Of a stretch of DNA of 64,000 bases, positions 1-8,494 are shown in pieces. Position 1 is the first letter of the stretch. Every line of letters begins with the position of its first letter. The stretch is taken from assembly GCF_017874035.1 (NCBI RefSeq), contig NZ_JAGGKV010000024.1, positions 50,203-114,202 on the forward strand. The letters are read 5' to 3'. This DNA comes from Paenibacillus aceris. GTDB lineage: Bacteria > Bacillota > Bacilli > Paenibacillales > NBRC-103111. Position numbers and translations under genes: made by a program. A model generated the notes under the pieces. It ran no database searches and was not told where the DNA came from. It was given only the letters and a program-made list of their open reading frames with translations.

Positions 1-513
1 GACGAAGTGACGGCCTACTTTGAGCATGAGAACGGGATGGTTGGACATTTTATCGTGACTACCGCAGAAACACCTGGATCCAACCGGATGGAGATCGTGG
101 GAGAGTACGGAAAATTGGTTTATGAGGATAATCAACTTGTTTTTTATCGAACCCGTGAGTCGATGCTTCGTTTTATCAAGGAATCGCCAAGCAGGATGGG
201 CAATGTTGAAAATTGGTACACGGAAATTCCTGTGAACGTGAATGTGCCTACAGGGCATCAAGTCGTGACAGAGAAATTTATCGCGGCCATACAAAATGGC
301 GGCGGGGAGCTTATCGCACATGGTCCGGAGGGGATCAACGGATTAACCATAGCGAACGCGATTATGCTTTCTTCATTCAACGATCAAACCATCAAGCTGC
401 CTATGGATGCAGACGAATATGAGAAGAAGCTTGAGGAACTGATCCGAAGCTCCAAATACAAGAAGACAGTGAGACAGGATGGCGCTATGGATATCAGCTA
501 TTCCCAGGGTTAG
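1..513 (+). CDS. Gfo/Idh/MocA-family oxidoreductase, C-terminal part (5' cut by window)
   Basis: The reading frame is open from base 1 and has no convincing start, so the gene begins upstream of the window. The visible 170 residues match the C-terminal alpha/beta substrate-binding domain of Gfo/Idh/MocA NAD(P)-dependent sugar or polyol dehydrogenases: a beta-sheet stretch with ENGMVGHFIVTTAETPGSNR, then GEYGKLVYED, and a closing helix region (GLTIANAIMLSSF) typical of the end of these proteins. The Rossmann half is not visible. It lies 38 bases before a solute-binding lipoprotein gene and probably belongs to the same operon, which ends with another oxidoreductase of this family at 5901. The substrate cannot be told from this fragment. 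Confidence 0.85.
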   Translation, partial: DEVTAYFEHENGMVGHFIVTTAETPGSNRMEIVGEYGKLVYEDNQLVFYRTRESMLRFIKESPSRMGNVENWYTEIPVNVNVPTGHQVVTEKFIAAIQNGGGELIAHGPEGINGLTIANAIMLSSFNDQTIKLPMDADEYEKKLEELIRSSKYKKTVRQDGAMDISYSQG

Positions 514-551
514 GTCTTATCAACTAACAAAACGTCTAGGGGGAACTACCA

Positions 552-2225
552 ATGAAGGGTAAACTCGGCATGGTTTCAGCTTTATCTCTTTCTGTTGTAT
601 TACTCGCAAGTGTATTAACAGGGTGCACCTCTAATGCTACGAAGCAAACAAGTACGTCAGAAAAAAATGAAGCAAGTTTATCTTCAATCCCGCTGCCTAT
701 CGTAAATAAGCCTATCACCTTAAAAATGTTTGTGCCCATGGATGCCAAAGTAGCGGCAACCATGAAAAATTATAATGAAATCGCCGTCTTTAAAGAATTG
801 GAAAAAAGGACAGGGATTCATATCGAGTTCATTCATCCTGCATCTATGGATGGGGCAGCGATCAAAGAACAGTTCAACCTTATGGTCGCGTCGGGCGATT
901 TACCTGATCTGATTTATTATAACTGGATAGGCGATTATAACGGAGGGCCTAATAAAGCGATCAAGGATGGCGTTATTTTGCCGCTGAATGATTTGGTAGA
1001 TAAGTATTCACCCAATCTTAAAGCATTTATGAACTCCGACCCTAAAGCGAATAAACAGCTGCGTACAGACGATGGTACGATCTATGTTTATCCCGAGGCC
1101 CAATCACCGAATCAGTATGCGAAAGTAAACCCTAATCCGAATCCTGCTTTCCAGACTTTTGGATGGCAGATCCGCCAGGATTGGTTGGAAAAACTGAATC
1201 TAAAGTCACCTGAAACGATAGACGATTGGTATGAAGTGTTAAAAGCGTTTAAAACGAAAAATCCTAGCGGCAGCGGTAAAAATGACGAAATTCCTTTGGC
1301 GCCTAAAGGAGCGGGGGACCTGCAGAACTGGGTCAGAGCATGGGGGATCAACTATGGGTTTTATCATGACGGCGATAAAGTCAAATATGGACCTTACACC
1401 CCGGAGTACAAAGAAGCGCTAACAACCTTAGCAAAGTGGTATAAAGAGGGCTTGATCGACCCTGATTTTGGAATTACGGATGCCAAACAATTCGATACCA
1501 AAGTAATGGGTAACCGTGCAGGCTCATGGACGGGATCGACATCAGGTACATTCGGAAGATTTGTTCAATTGATGAAAGCGAAAGATCCGTCGGTAAAATT
1601 ATCGGGAACGGTTCCGCCTTACGTTAAAGGCACGAAGTCCTACAATTTCAATGTTGATGAAATCAAGGTTGCTAGTGGCGGCGGTGTCGCGATATCCGCA
1701 AAAAGTAAGTATGCGAAGGAAGCTGCGATGTGGCTGGACTATGGCTACAGTCCGGAAGGATCACTGCTCAATACCTTCGGTATCGAAGGCGAAAGCTACA
1801 AGATGGTGAACGGTTCGCCTCAACTGCTTCCAGAGATTACGAATAATTCAAAGGGCTTGTCGATTGATGAAGCGTTATCTAAATATTCCAGAGGATCTGG
1901 AGGACTGGCCTTTGTCATGACACCTGAGATTTGGCAGCAGCGCATGGCTTTACCTGAACAGCAGCAAATTATTGGCTTATGGAAAGCAGGCTCCTACGAT
2001 AGAACCATGCCGCCAGGGGTAACGCCAACCATTGAGGAATCAACCAAGATGGCGTCCATTATTTCTGCGGTTAATACGTATAGGGATGAGATATTCTCTA
2101 AAATGATCATGGGACAAGTACCTATTAGCGAGTTTGATAATTATATGAGCAAATTAAAAGGTATGGGAATCGAAGATGCGATCAAAATTCAGCAAGCCGC
2201 ATATGACAGATACATGGCAAGATAA
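552..2225 (+). CDS. ABC transporter solute-binding lipoprotein (family 1, sugar type)
   Basis: This 557-residue protein is an extracellular sugar or oligosaccharide receptor of the large lipoprotein type paired with LplB/YtcP permeases. It has a hydrophobic signal followed by lipobox LTGC at about residues 22-25, so the mature protein should be lipid-anchored to the outer face of the membrane. The motifs DLPDLIYYNW, GWQIRQDWLEKLNLKSPET and EAAMWLDYGYSPEG are typical of family 1 binding proteins of Paenibacillaceae. A good ribosome site (AGGGGGAA) sits 7 bases before the ATG. Two permease genes follow, but no ATPase gene; such systems usually share a general MsmX-type ATPase encoded elsewhere. 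The ligand is unknown. Confidence 0.9.
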   Translation: MKGKLGMVSALSLSVVLLASVLTGCTSNATKQTSTSEKNEASLSSIPLPIVNKPITLKMFVPMDAKVAATMKNYNEIAVFKELEKRTGIHIEFIHPASMDGAAIKEQFNLMVASGDLPDLIYYNWIGDYNGGPNKAIKDGVILPLNDLVDKYSPNLKAFMNSDPKANKQLRTDDGTIYVYPEAQSPNQYAKVNPNPNPAFQTFGWQIRQDWLEKLNLKSPETIDDWYEVLKAFKTKNPSGSGKNDEIPLAPKGAGDLQNWVRAWGINYGFYHDGDKVKYGPYTPEYKEALTTLAKWYKEGLIDPDFGITDAKQFDTKVMGNRAGSWTGSTSGTFGRFVQLMKAKDPSVKLSGTVPPYVKGTKSYNFNVDEIKVASGGGVAISAKSKYAKEAAMWLDYGYSPEGSLLNTFGIEGESYKMVNGSPQLLPEITNNSKGLSIDEALSKYSRGSGGLAFVMTPEIWQQRMALPEQQQIIGLWKAGSYDRTMPPGVTPTIEESTKMASIISAVNTYRDEIFSKMIMGQVPISEFDNYMSKLKGMGIEDAIKIQQAAYDRYMAR

Positions 2226-2248
2226 TTGATTGGCTAGCAGCAAGAGCG

Positions 2249-2288
2249 CCAGCATCTGATCGCCCACCAAAGGTAAGATCAATGCTGG
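2249..2288 (+). promoter_or_regulatory. Intercistronic stem-loop between binding-protein and permease genes
   Basis: CCAGCAT-C-TGATC (2249-2261) pairs with GATCA-ATGCTGG (2277-2288), giving a 12-bp stem with one bulged C and a 15-base loop. It has no T-run, so it is not a classical terminator. Its place just after the solute-binding gene suggests 3'-end protection or partial attenuation, so that more receptor than permease is made. Confidence 0.5.
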
Positions 2289-2330
2289 ATGCCTGCTGCG
2301 CGAATTTCTTCGCTCAAAGGGGAACGAACA

Positions 2331-3308
2331 ATGGAGAATATTAGGGTTGGTGAGGTGGCGCATTCCAGAAGTGTCTATCAGACAAAGAAGCAAAGCGGTA
2401 TTGTCCATAGACTTCGTAGAGATTTGTATAAAAACAGAATCATTTATTTCATGGCTTTGCCCGTGATCGCCTATTATATTATTTTTCAATATATTCCTAT
2501 GTATGGAGCAACGATAGCCTTTAAAGACTTCTCCCCAATGAAGGGAATTTGGGGCAGCACTTGGGTGGGAATGCAGCATTTTACCGATTTTTTTAACGAT
2601 GTCTATTTCGGAAGAATTCTTACGAATACCCTTTTAATTAGTGTATATAATATTATCTTTGGATTTCCGGCACCGATCATTTTGGCGCTGCTATTAAACG
2701 AAGTGCGAAAAAATGATGTATTTAAAAGGTTTGTGCAATCGGTGACGTATTTGCCGCATTTTATTTCGGTCCTGGTTTTATGCGGTTTAATTGTAGATTT
2801 CACAGCAAGAAACGGGATTGTTAATGATTTACTTGCTTTCATGGGAATGGAAAGAATTACGATGCTGCTGGAACCCGGATTATTCCGAACCATCTATGTG
2901 AGCTCTAATATTTGGCAGGAGGTAGGTTGGGGCTCGATTATCTATTTGGCTGCTTTAGCCGGGATCGATCAGGACCTGTATGAAGCGGCGACGATTGATG
3001 GGGCAGGACGTTTTAAGCAAATGCTGAATGTTACACTGCCGGGGATTATGCCCACCATTATCATTCTGTTTATTTTAAGAATGGGAAGCATGATGAACGT
3101 CGGATTTGATAAAATCTTCCTGTTATACAATCCGGTTACCTACGAAACTTCGGATGTGATTTCAACCTATGTATACCGCAAAGGGATTCTGGAAGCAAAC
3201 TACAGCTTCAGCGCAGCCGTTGGATTATTTAACTCGGTGATCAATTTTGCGCTCTTGGTAGCTACTAACAAAATCAGTAAAAAAGTCAACGAAACCAGTC
3301 TTTGGTAG
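2331..3308 (+). CDS. Sugar ABC transporter permease, LplB type
   Basis: Inner-membrane permease subunit of the sugar importer encoded with the binding protein upstream. About six membrane segments are visible, beginning with FMALPVIAYYIIFQYIPMYG, which is characteristic of LplB/YteP permeases. The EAA loop that contacts the ATPase is DLYEAATIDGAGRFKQMLNVTLP. An upstream in-frame ATG at 2289 lies inside the stem-loop and has no ribosome site. The ATG at 2331 follows AAAGGGGAA at proper spacing and gives 325 residues, the usual family length. It is followed closely by the partner permease. Confidence 0.9.
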   Translation: MENIRVGEVAHSRSVYQTKKQSGIVHRLRRDLYKNRIIYFMALPVIAYYIIFQYIPMYGATIAFKDFSPMKGIWGSTWVGMQHFTDFFNDVYFGRILTNTLLISVYNIIFGFPAPIILALLLNEVRKNDVFKRFVQSVTYLPHFISVLVLCGLIVDFTARNGIVNDLLAFMGMERITMLLEPGLFRTIYVSSNIWQEVGWGSIIYLAALAGIDQDLYEAATIDGAGRFKQMLNVTLPGIMPTIIILFILRMGSMMNVGFDKIFLLYNPVTYETSDVISTYVYRKGILEANYSFSAAVGLFNSVINFALLVATNKISKKVNETSLW

Positions 3309-3320
3309 GGAGGGATGACG

Positions 3321-4202
3321 ATGAATCTAAAGCGAAGCAAAGCCGAAGCTATTTTCGGTTTTTTTAATATATGCTTCTTGCTGTTTCTAGCTTTAATTAC
3401 ACTTTATCCATTTCTATATGTTACTATGGCGTCTTTAAGCAACCCCTCTAGTTTAGCGAGTCATTCCGGTTTGTTGCTCTGGCCTTTGGGATTTAATGTA
3501 GACGGCTACATCAGTGTTTTTAAAAATCCCAATATCATCACGGGTTACACCAATACGTTAATTTATGTTGTTGTGGGAACAAGCATCAATGTAATTATTA
3601 CCTCGCTTGGAGCCTACGTTTTATCGAGAAAAGGTGTCATGCTGCGGGATTCGATCATGATGATGATTGTGTTTACGATGTTTTTTAGCGGCGGCTTGAT
3701 TCCTAACTATTTGCTTGTGAAAAGTCTCGGCATGTTTGACACGATGTGGGCACTCATTCTTCCGGGGGCCATCAGCACCTATAATTTGATTATTATGAGA
3801 ACCTCGTTTGCGGCGATTCCGGATAGTTTGGAAGAATCCGCACGTATTGACGGAGCCAATGATCTTACGATCTTGTTTCGAATCGTCCTGCCGTTATCGC
3901 AAGCCGTGATCGCCGTTATGATTTTGTTTTACGCTGTGGCCCATTGGAATTCGTGGTTCAGCGCTATGATTTACTTGCGAGATCGAGATGCTTATCCTTT
4001 ACAGCTCTTCTTGCGTGAGATTTTGATAAACAGCAGTACCGACAGTATGATCACTGGGTCCGGCGGGAGCGATAAAGAGGCCGTTAGCGAAATTATTAAA
4101 TATTGCACGATCATTATTGCCACATTACCGATCATTGCCGTGTACCCTTTCTTGCAAAAATACTTTACCAAAGGGGTTTTGGTAGGCGCTGTGAAGGGTT
4201 GA
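3321..4202 (+). CDS. Sugar ABC transporter permease, YtcP/LplC type
   Basis: Second permease of the importer, 293 residues with about six membrane spans. It opens with a cytoplasmic tail and ICFLLFLALITLYPFLYVTM and carries the EAA motif EESARIDGANDLTILFRIVLP. The ending (YPFLQKYFTKGVLVGAVKG) is typical of the YtcP/LplC family. GGGAGGG directly precedes an ATG at 3315 with no spacing, so the ATG six bases further on (3321) is the better start. It forms a heterodimer with the 2331 product. Confidence 0.9.
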   Translation: MNLKRSKAEAIFGFFNICFLLFLALITLYPFLYVTMASLSNPSSLASHSGLLLWPLGFNVDGYISVFKNPNIITGYTNTLIYVVVGTSINVIITSLGAYVLSRKGVMLRDSIMMMIVFTMFFSGGLIPNYLLVKSLGMFDTMWALILPGAISTYNLIIMRTSFAAIPDSLEESARIDGANDLTILFRIVLPLSQAVIAVMILFYAVAHWNSWFSAMIYLRDRDAYPLQLFLREILINSSTDSMITGSGGSDKEAVSEIIKYCTIIIATLPIIAVYPFLQKYFTKGVLVGAVKG

Positions 4203-4239
4203 GTAATAGGCAAAATTATAGTTGAAGCGAGGAATTGGC

Positions 4240-5019
4240 ATGATCTCTGAGGACCAAGTGAAGTTTTATCATGAGAATGGTTACTTACTTGTAAAAGGTG
4301 TATATGACGCAGAGGAAGTTGAAACGTTCCGTGAATCAGTAGAAACATTCCTGAAGAGGGCGGCTGCATCTAAATTTGACCGGAGCCATGCTTGGGCTGG
4401 AGACTACCTGCCGCCGGAAGAATTAAAGAAGCTGGTACTTAAGGGCTTCCATGATGTTCAATATCATGACGCCCAGTTTATGCGCATGATAACGCAAAGG
4501 AATTTGATCACGATTTTCACCAAATTGATTGGCGATAATGTTCAACTGCATCATACCAAGATGATGGTCAAACCCCCAGAGAAGGGAGCGGCCTTCCCCA
4601 TGCATCAGGATTATCCGTATTTCCCGCACAGCAAGCACAGTATGATGCTCGCCAGTATCCATTTGGATCATACGAATGAGGAAAACGGCTGTTTGCATGT
4701 CATTCCGGGATCGCATAGACAGGGGCCGTTACCTCATGTAGGAAGCTACTATTTGAATCATAAAGAATATCCTATTGAGAGCGGAATTCCTTGTATAGCT
4801 GAATCCGGGGATGTCTTATTTTTTAACTATTTAACGATTCATGGCTCGCCTATAAACCGCAGCGATCGGACGCGTAGAAACATACTGGTCCAGGTTCGTG
4901 ATCCTGAGGATGAGCCGGCGAATGATAAACATGTAAATTGGGGGCAGGGGCTGATGCTTCACGGCATCAATCCAACATTCAGAAACTATAAATATGAAGG
5001 GACATTAGTGAAAGCTTGA
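4240..5019 (+). CDS. Phytanoyl-CoA dioxygenase (PhyH) family protein
   Basis: Putative Fe(II)/2-oxoglutarate-dependent oxygenase of 259 residues. The iron-binding HxD is seen as MHQD (His122, Asp124) and the distal histidine as IHGS (His201), followed by RSDRTRRN, where an arginine would hold 2-oxoglutarate. The opening ISEDQVKFYHENGYLLVKG is the usual PhyH start. A TTG at 4222 is in frame, but the ATG at 4240 after GCGAGGAA is preferred. PhyH proteins are common in Paenibacillus sugar operons, where their substrates are mostly unknown; hydroxylation of a transported small molecule is inference only. Confidence 0.85.
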   Translation: MISEDQVKFYHENGYLLVKGVYDAEEVETFRESVETFLKRAAASKFDRSHAWAGDYLPPEELKKLVLKGFHDVQYHDAQFMRMITQRNLITIFTKLIGDNVQLHHTKMMVKPPEKGAAFPMHQDYPYFPHSKHSMMLASIHLDHTNEENGCLHVIPGSHRQGPLPHVGSYYLNHKEYPIESGIPCIAESGDVLFFNYLTIHGSPINRSDRTRRNILVQVRDPEDEPANDKHVNWGQGLMLHGINPTFRNYKYEGTLVKA

Positions 5020-5079
5020 TCGTGGACAACCTATTGCCTGATATATATAAAATAATGAACAAATTAGGAGTGAACGTAG

Positions 5080-5904
5080 ATGAAATTATCTTTTACTACA
5101 TTAGGGTGCCCCGAGTGGCCCTTAGACAAAATTATTTCCTGCGCGACAGAATATGGATTTGACGCAATTGATTTTAGAGGTTTAACCGGAGAAATGAATA
5201 TCTACAAGCTTCCGGAGTTTTCGGGGCAAGTGGAGCAAACGCTTCGTAAAATTACCGATGCCGGACTCCATGTATCTTGCTTTTCAAGCTCCGTCCATTT
5301 ATTCTCGGCCGAAAACTTTGAGAAGAATATGCAGGAGATTAGGGAATTTTCTAAGCTTTGCCGCATTTTCGGGACTCGCTACATTCGTGTGTTTGGCGGT
5401 AAAATTAGCGATACTAGCCTGGATACGGCCGTGCAAATGGTTGCCCAGCATGTAAGCGAAATGGCAAAAATCGCTAAGGAACATGGTGTTAAGCTTTTGA
5501 TTGAAACACATGATGATTGGATTTCATGCGTTAATATGAAAAAGGTGCTGGAGCAGGTGGATACGGAAGCCGTCGGGGTACTGTGGGATGTGCACCATCC
5601 TTACCGCATGGTGGGAGAACAGCCTGAGGAAACCTGGAAGACATTGGGACAATGGATCGAATACACGCATGTGAAAGACTCGCGCATCGGGGATAATGGG
5701 AAGGAAGACTTCCAATACTGTTTAACCGGAGAAGGCGATATTCCGTTGAAGGAAATCTGCAACTTACTGAAACGTGAGGGGTATCAAGGCTATTTCACTT
5801 TGGAATGGGAGAAAAAGTGGCATCCTGAACTGGAAAACCCAGAAATAGCATTTCCCCAATATGTAGGCTATATGCGTAAGTTAGCATCGGAGGTAATGAT
5901 ATGA
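5080..5904 (+). CDS. Sugar phosphate isomerase/epimerase family protein (AP endonuclease 2-like TIM barrel)
   Basis: A 274-residue cytoplasmic TIM-barrel protein of the xylose isomerase-like family, which includes IolE, IolI and several ketose epimerases. Metal-ligand positions are recognisable: Glu in LLIETHDD, Asp and His in LWDVHHP, His in YTHVKDS and a C-terminal Glu in FTLEWEKKW. Ribosome site TTAGGAG lies 9 bases before the ATG. The last four bases (ATGA) overlap the start of the next oxidoreductase, so the two are translationally coupled. With two Gfo/Idh/MocA dehydrogenases it probably interconverts a sugar or inositol-like compound; the exact substrate is not visible. Confidence 0.85.
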   Translation: MKLSFTTLGCPEWPLDKIISCATEYGFDAIDFRGLTGEMNIYKLPEFSGQVEQTLRKITDAGLHVSCFSSSVHLFSAENFEKNMQEIREFSKLCRIFGTRYIRVFGGKISDTSLDTAVQMVAQHVSEMAKIAKEHGVKLLIETHDDWISCVNMKKVLEQVDTEAVGVLWDVHHPYRMVGEQPEETWKTLGQWIEYTHVKDSRIGDNGKEDFQYCLTGEGDIPLKEICNLLKREGYQGYFTLEWEKKWHPELENPEIAFPQYVGYMRKLASEVMI

Positions 5905-6959
5905 AAAAGATCAGAGTAGCGATTATAGGCCAAGGCCGCAGCGGCCGTGATATACATGCCAATTCGTTAAGTCAAATGAAAGAGCAATATGAAATTGTTG
6001 CTGTAGCTGACATGTTGGAGGAGCGACTGGAGCGAGCCAAAAAAGAGTTGAATTGTGAGGTTTACCGTGATTACCGTGATCTGTTCAAGAGAAACGATCT
6101 TGATTTAATCATTAATGCATCGCCTAGCCATTTTCATTTCACGATTTCTAAAGAAATTATGGAAAGCGGATTTCATGTACTATCTGAGAAACCGCTTGCC
6201 CGAACGGCACATGAGGTTGATATTTTGATTGATACGGCGAAGAAAACAGGGAAATTGCTTGCTATTTTTCAGCAGTCCAGGTATGCGCCCGCTTATCGCC
6301 AAGTGCAGGAAATTATCAAATCCGGCGTGATCGGACGAGTGGTTCAGGTCAGTATTGCCTACAACAATTTTGCAAGAAGATGGGATTGGCAGACTTTAAA
6401 AGCTAATGATGGAGGCAATCTCTTAAATACGGGTCCACACCCGGTAGATCAAGCCCTCCAATTTTTCGGAAGCGAAGAAATGCCGCATATCACTTCAATG
6501 ATGGATCGCGCGAATACGGCTGGAGACGCCGAGGACTATGTGAAGATCATTTTACATGGGCATGGACGACCTGTCATTGATGTGGAAATTTCCTCTTGCT
6601 GCGCATATCCGAGTTTCACTTATAATGTCCAAGGGACTAGAGGCGGAATCAAAGGGAGCACAACCCATCTGGACTGGAAATATTTCAAACAGGAGGAAGC
6701 GGGAGAGCTGAAATTAGTGACAACGCCAATGGTCAACGAAAAAAATGAGCCGGCTTACTGCCGTGAACAACTAAAGTGGTACGAAGAGAGCTGGGACATT
6801 CCCGCTGAACAGGGAAAAGATTTATTCCCTTCGATGGCCCAAAGCTTCTATAACATGATTTATAATACGATCGTACATGGGAAAGAGCTCGAAATTACAC
6901 CATCACAAGTACGCCAACAAATTGCCGTTATGGAAGAATGTCATCGACAAAATTCATAA
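5901..6959 (+). CDS. Gfo/Idh/MocA-family oxidoreductase
   Basis: Complete 352-residue NAD(P)-dependent dehydrogenase. The N-terminal Rossmann fold shows VAIIGQGRSGRDIHA, the family EKP motif appears as LSEKPLARTAHE (its Lys is normally catalytic), and the substrate domain has NTGPHPVDQALQFFG with the usual His-Asp pair. It is the last gene of the operon and overlaps the preceding isomerase by 4 bases; GGAGGT precedes its start. It probably oxidises or reduces the sugar imported by the operon transporter. The presence of two different members in one operon suggests sequential redox steps. Confidence 0.9.
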   Translation: MKKIRVAIIGQGRSGRDIHANSLSQMKEQYEIVAVADMLEERLERAKKELNCEVYRDYRDLFKRNDLDLIINASPSHFHFTISKEIMESGFHVLSEKPLARTAHEVDILIDTAKKTGKLLAIFQQSRYAPAYRQVQEIIKSGVIGRVVQVSIAYNNFARRWDWQTLKANDGGNLLNTGPHPVDQALQFFGSEEMPHITSMMDRANTAGDAEDYVKIILHGHGRPVIDVEISSCCAYPSFTYNVQGTRGGIKGSTTHLDWKYFKQEEAGELKLVTTPMVNEKNEPAYCREQLKWYEESWDIPAEQGKDLFPSMAQSFYNMIYNTIVHGKELEITPSQVRQQIAVMEECHRQNS

Positions 6960-6993
6960 TCCATCACATCCGGCAGACTATTAAATGAAGCGG

Positions 6994-7035
6994 CGGCAGT
7001 TTAGGACTTTTATTTTCAAGCTCCTTAAACTGCCG
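6994..7035. terminator. Inverted repeat between convergent genes, probable terminator
   Basis: CGGCAGTTTA (6994-7003) is a perfect inverted repeat of TAAACTGCCG (7026-7035), with a 22-base loop. A short T-rich tail follows on the plus strand. It lies between the convergent oxidoreductase and thioesterase genes. The long loop makes it weaker than the other terminators in the window. Confidence 0.5.
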
Positions 7036-7065
7036 TTTCTTGCGTTGATCAAATTTGTGCCTGCT

Positions 7066-7518
7066 TTATCTTTTTTCAATAATAGCAACCGTGCAGCGTG
7101 AGATACAAATCAATTGATCATTCTCATCGGAAATACGGATATCCCATACCATGGTTTTCCGTCCTTTGTGCAGAGGGGTTGCAACAGCCGTTACGATGCC
7201 GTCTTTTTTACTCTTCAAGTGGTTGGCGTTAATTTCCAGACCTACTGCGGCATATTTATCTTTATCGATATTAATCTCAGAGGCGATGGAGGCAGCGGTC
7301 TCAGCCAGCAGGACGGAAGCTCCGCCATGTAAAATACCTGTAGGTTGGTGTGAGGAAGGCCCAACAGGCATTGTCATCACCACGCGATCATGCGTGAGCT
7401 CCAGAAACTCGATGCCTAATGCATGGATGGCTGTATGCTGGCTTCTTTCCTTCATAAATGAAATAAAAGCTTCCTTCTCCAACCCATACGAGCGATAAAT
7501 TTCTTCTGACACGATCAT
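7066..7518 (-). CDS. PaaI/YdiI-type hotdog thioesterase
   Basis: A 150-residue single-domain hotdog-fold protein that probably hydrolyses acyl- or aryl-CoA thioesters in the cytoplasm. The motif HQPTGILHGGASVLLAETAAS contains the GxxHGG signature and the acidic residue of PaaI-type thioesterases; AVGLEINANHLKSKKDG is the following conserved strand. A TTG at 7536 and an ATG at 7524 lie in frame upstream, but the GGGAGGT site fits the ATG at 7518 (7-base spacing) best. It stands alone, convergent to the sugar operon, and no neighbour indicates the substrate. Confidence 0.85.
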   Translation of the reverse strand: MIVSEEIYRSYGLEKEAFISFMKERSQHTAIHALGIEFLELTHDRVVMTMPVGPSSHQPTGILHGGASVLLAETAASIASEINIDKDKYAAVGLEINANHLKSKKDGIVTAVATPLHKGRKTMVWDIRISDENDQLICISRCTVAIIEKR

Positions 7519-7610
7519 AACCATGACCTCCCTCAAGTTTTAGACAACAATTCGGCAACATTGAACATAGGTGATGCAGGTCCTTGTTAATTGCTATGAT
7601 AAGGCGGGAC

Positions 7611-7764
7611 TGACTTATGCCAGCCAAATGTTGAATGGGCAGATTGCTTGTTACCGGCGGCAAAGGATATTACCAGGATAAAAGCAAACCGGTATAAGAG
7701 CTCCATGAAGGGGATGTAGTAAAGATCCTTCCTGATGTGAAACACTGGCATGGCGCTGCATGCA
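7611..7764 (+). pseudogene. Decayed cupin-domain gene fragment
   Basis: In the frame of bases 7650-7763 the DNA encodes VTGGKGYYQDKSKPV, a TAA stop at 7695-7697, then ELHEGDVVKILPDVKHWHGAA. This matches the small cupin proteins whose usual text is VTxGxGYYQExGKPVQELxxGDVVxIPPxVKHWHGA. The stop replaces the expected Gln (CAA to TAA). Just upstream, GQI is encoded one frame off from LLVTGG, which points to a short deletion. The 5' part is unrecognisable and the 3' end is replaced by the terminator at 7764. This is a remnant, not a working gene. Confidence 0.6.
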
Positions 7765-7808
7765 AAAAAAGACTGGTGGAATGTACCTGATTCCCACCAG
7801 TCTTTTTT
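7764..7808. terminator. Strong bidirectional intrinsic terminator
   Basis: AAAAAAGACTGGTGG pairs with CCACCAGTCTTTTTT across a 14-base loop. The A-run on one side and T-run on the other let it work on both strands. On the minus strand it lies 60 bases after the small 7868-8083 gene. Confidence 0.85.
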
Positions 7809-7867
7809 ATTCCCTTATGAAATGCAAGTAATACGCCGTTTAGTAAGCCTAACAACTATCCTTCACA

Positions 7868-8083
7868 TCATCCAGATTGTTGAGAAGATGCTTGTAATGT
7901 GGATTGAGCTTGGCTAATCATTGTTTGTGCTTGCGTTATTTCCATGGATGCTTGCTTTAAGGCTTCCTCACAAAGTGTAGGATTAGCTGCCGATTGTTCA
8001 ATGGCTTGGCTAATAAGACTTTTAGCAAGTGTTGTTGCCGCTTCTGCTTTCTTCAACTGGTTTGGATCAATTTGTTGTGCCAA
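7868..8083 (-). CDS. Small Ala/Gln-rich helical protein of unknown function
   Basis: I do not recognise this 71-residue protein. It is rich in Ala, Gln and Ser and almost entirely helical by composition (KKAEAATTLAKSLISQAIEQ, then QASMEITQAQTMISQAQST), with a single Cys and no signal or membrane segment. A longer in-frame ATG exists at 8122, but a clear AGGAGG-type site (GGAGGT, complement of 8092-8097) lies inside that extension, 8 bases before a TTG at 8083. The TTG is therefore the likely start (AQQIDPNQLKKAEA). It sits between two terminators and next to a SASP gene, so a spore role is possible but not shown. Confidence 0.6.
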   Translation of the reverse strand: MAQQIDPNQLKKAEAATTLAKSLISQAIEQSAANPTLCEEALKQASMEITQAQTMISQAQSTLQASSQQSG

Positions 8084-8181
8084 TTTTCGAACCTCCAAGA
8101 TAAATGTATTTGTATTAAACAACTGTTATATAATCTTCGATTTCAATTGATTTTATGTACGGGAAACATTGAATTAAAAAT

Positions 8182-8229
8182 AAAAAAGACTGCATTCACC
8201 TGAAGGAGGAAGGTGATTGGAGTCTTTTT
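8182..8229 (-). terminator. Intrinsic terminator after the SASP gene
   Basis: AAAAAGACT...TTCACCT on the left pairs with AGGTGA...AGTCTTTTT on the right, with a short internal mismatch. It follows the stop of the minus-strand SASP gene by about 23 bases and ends in a T-run on that strand. Confidence 0.75.
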
Positions 8230-8252
8230 GTACTTGGTCTTATATCAAAAAA

Positions 8253-8462
8253 TTAACGTTGAAAACCTTGCAGCTGTTGTTCAGCCATTTGTACCAATTT
8301 TCTCGTAATACCGCCACCAATAGAGCCAGCATCGCGTGTAGCGAGATTTCCATTGTAGCCATCTGGTTGTAGAGGTATTCCTAATTGTTGCGCTACTTCA
8401 AATTTCATTTGATTTAAAGCCGCTTTTGCTTGAGGAACAACTAGTGTGTTATTGTTTGCCAT
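8253..8462 (-). CDS. Alpha/beta-type small acid-soluble spore protein (SASP)
   Basis: A 69-residue DNA-binding protein that coats and protects spore DNA and is degraded by the Gpr protease at germination. Family landmarks are present: ALNQMKFEVAQQLGI contains the EVA/Q region near the Gpr cleavage site, NGNLATRDAGSIGGGITRKLV is the conserved core, and the protein ends with Gln-rich sequence. The start at 8462 (MANNNTL) follows AAAGGAGTG; the in-frame ATG at 8474 lies within the spacer of that site. A sigma-G-type promoter lies just upstream and a terminator follows, so it is a single-gene unit expressed in the forespore. Confidence 0.95.
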   Translation of the reverse strand: MANNNTLVVPQAKAALNQMKFEVAQQLGIPLQPDGYNGNLATRDAGSIGGGITRKLVQMAEQQLQGFQR

Positions 8463-8494
8463 GGAAAAAATCACTCCTTTTTTTGGTGTACTCT

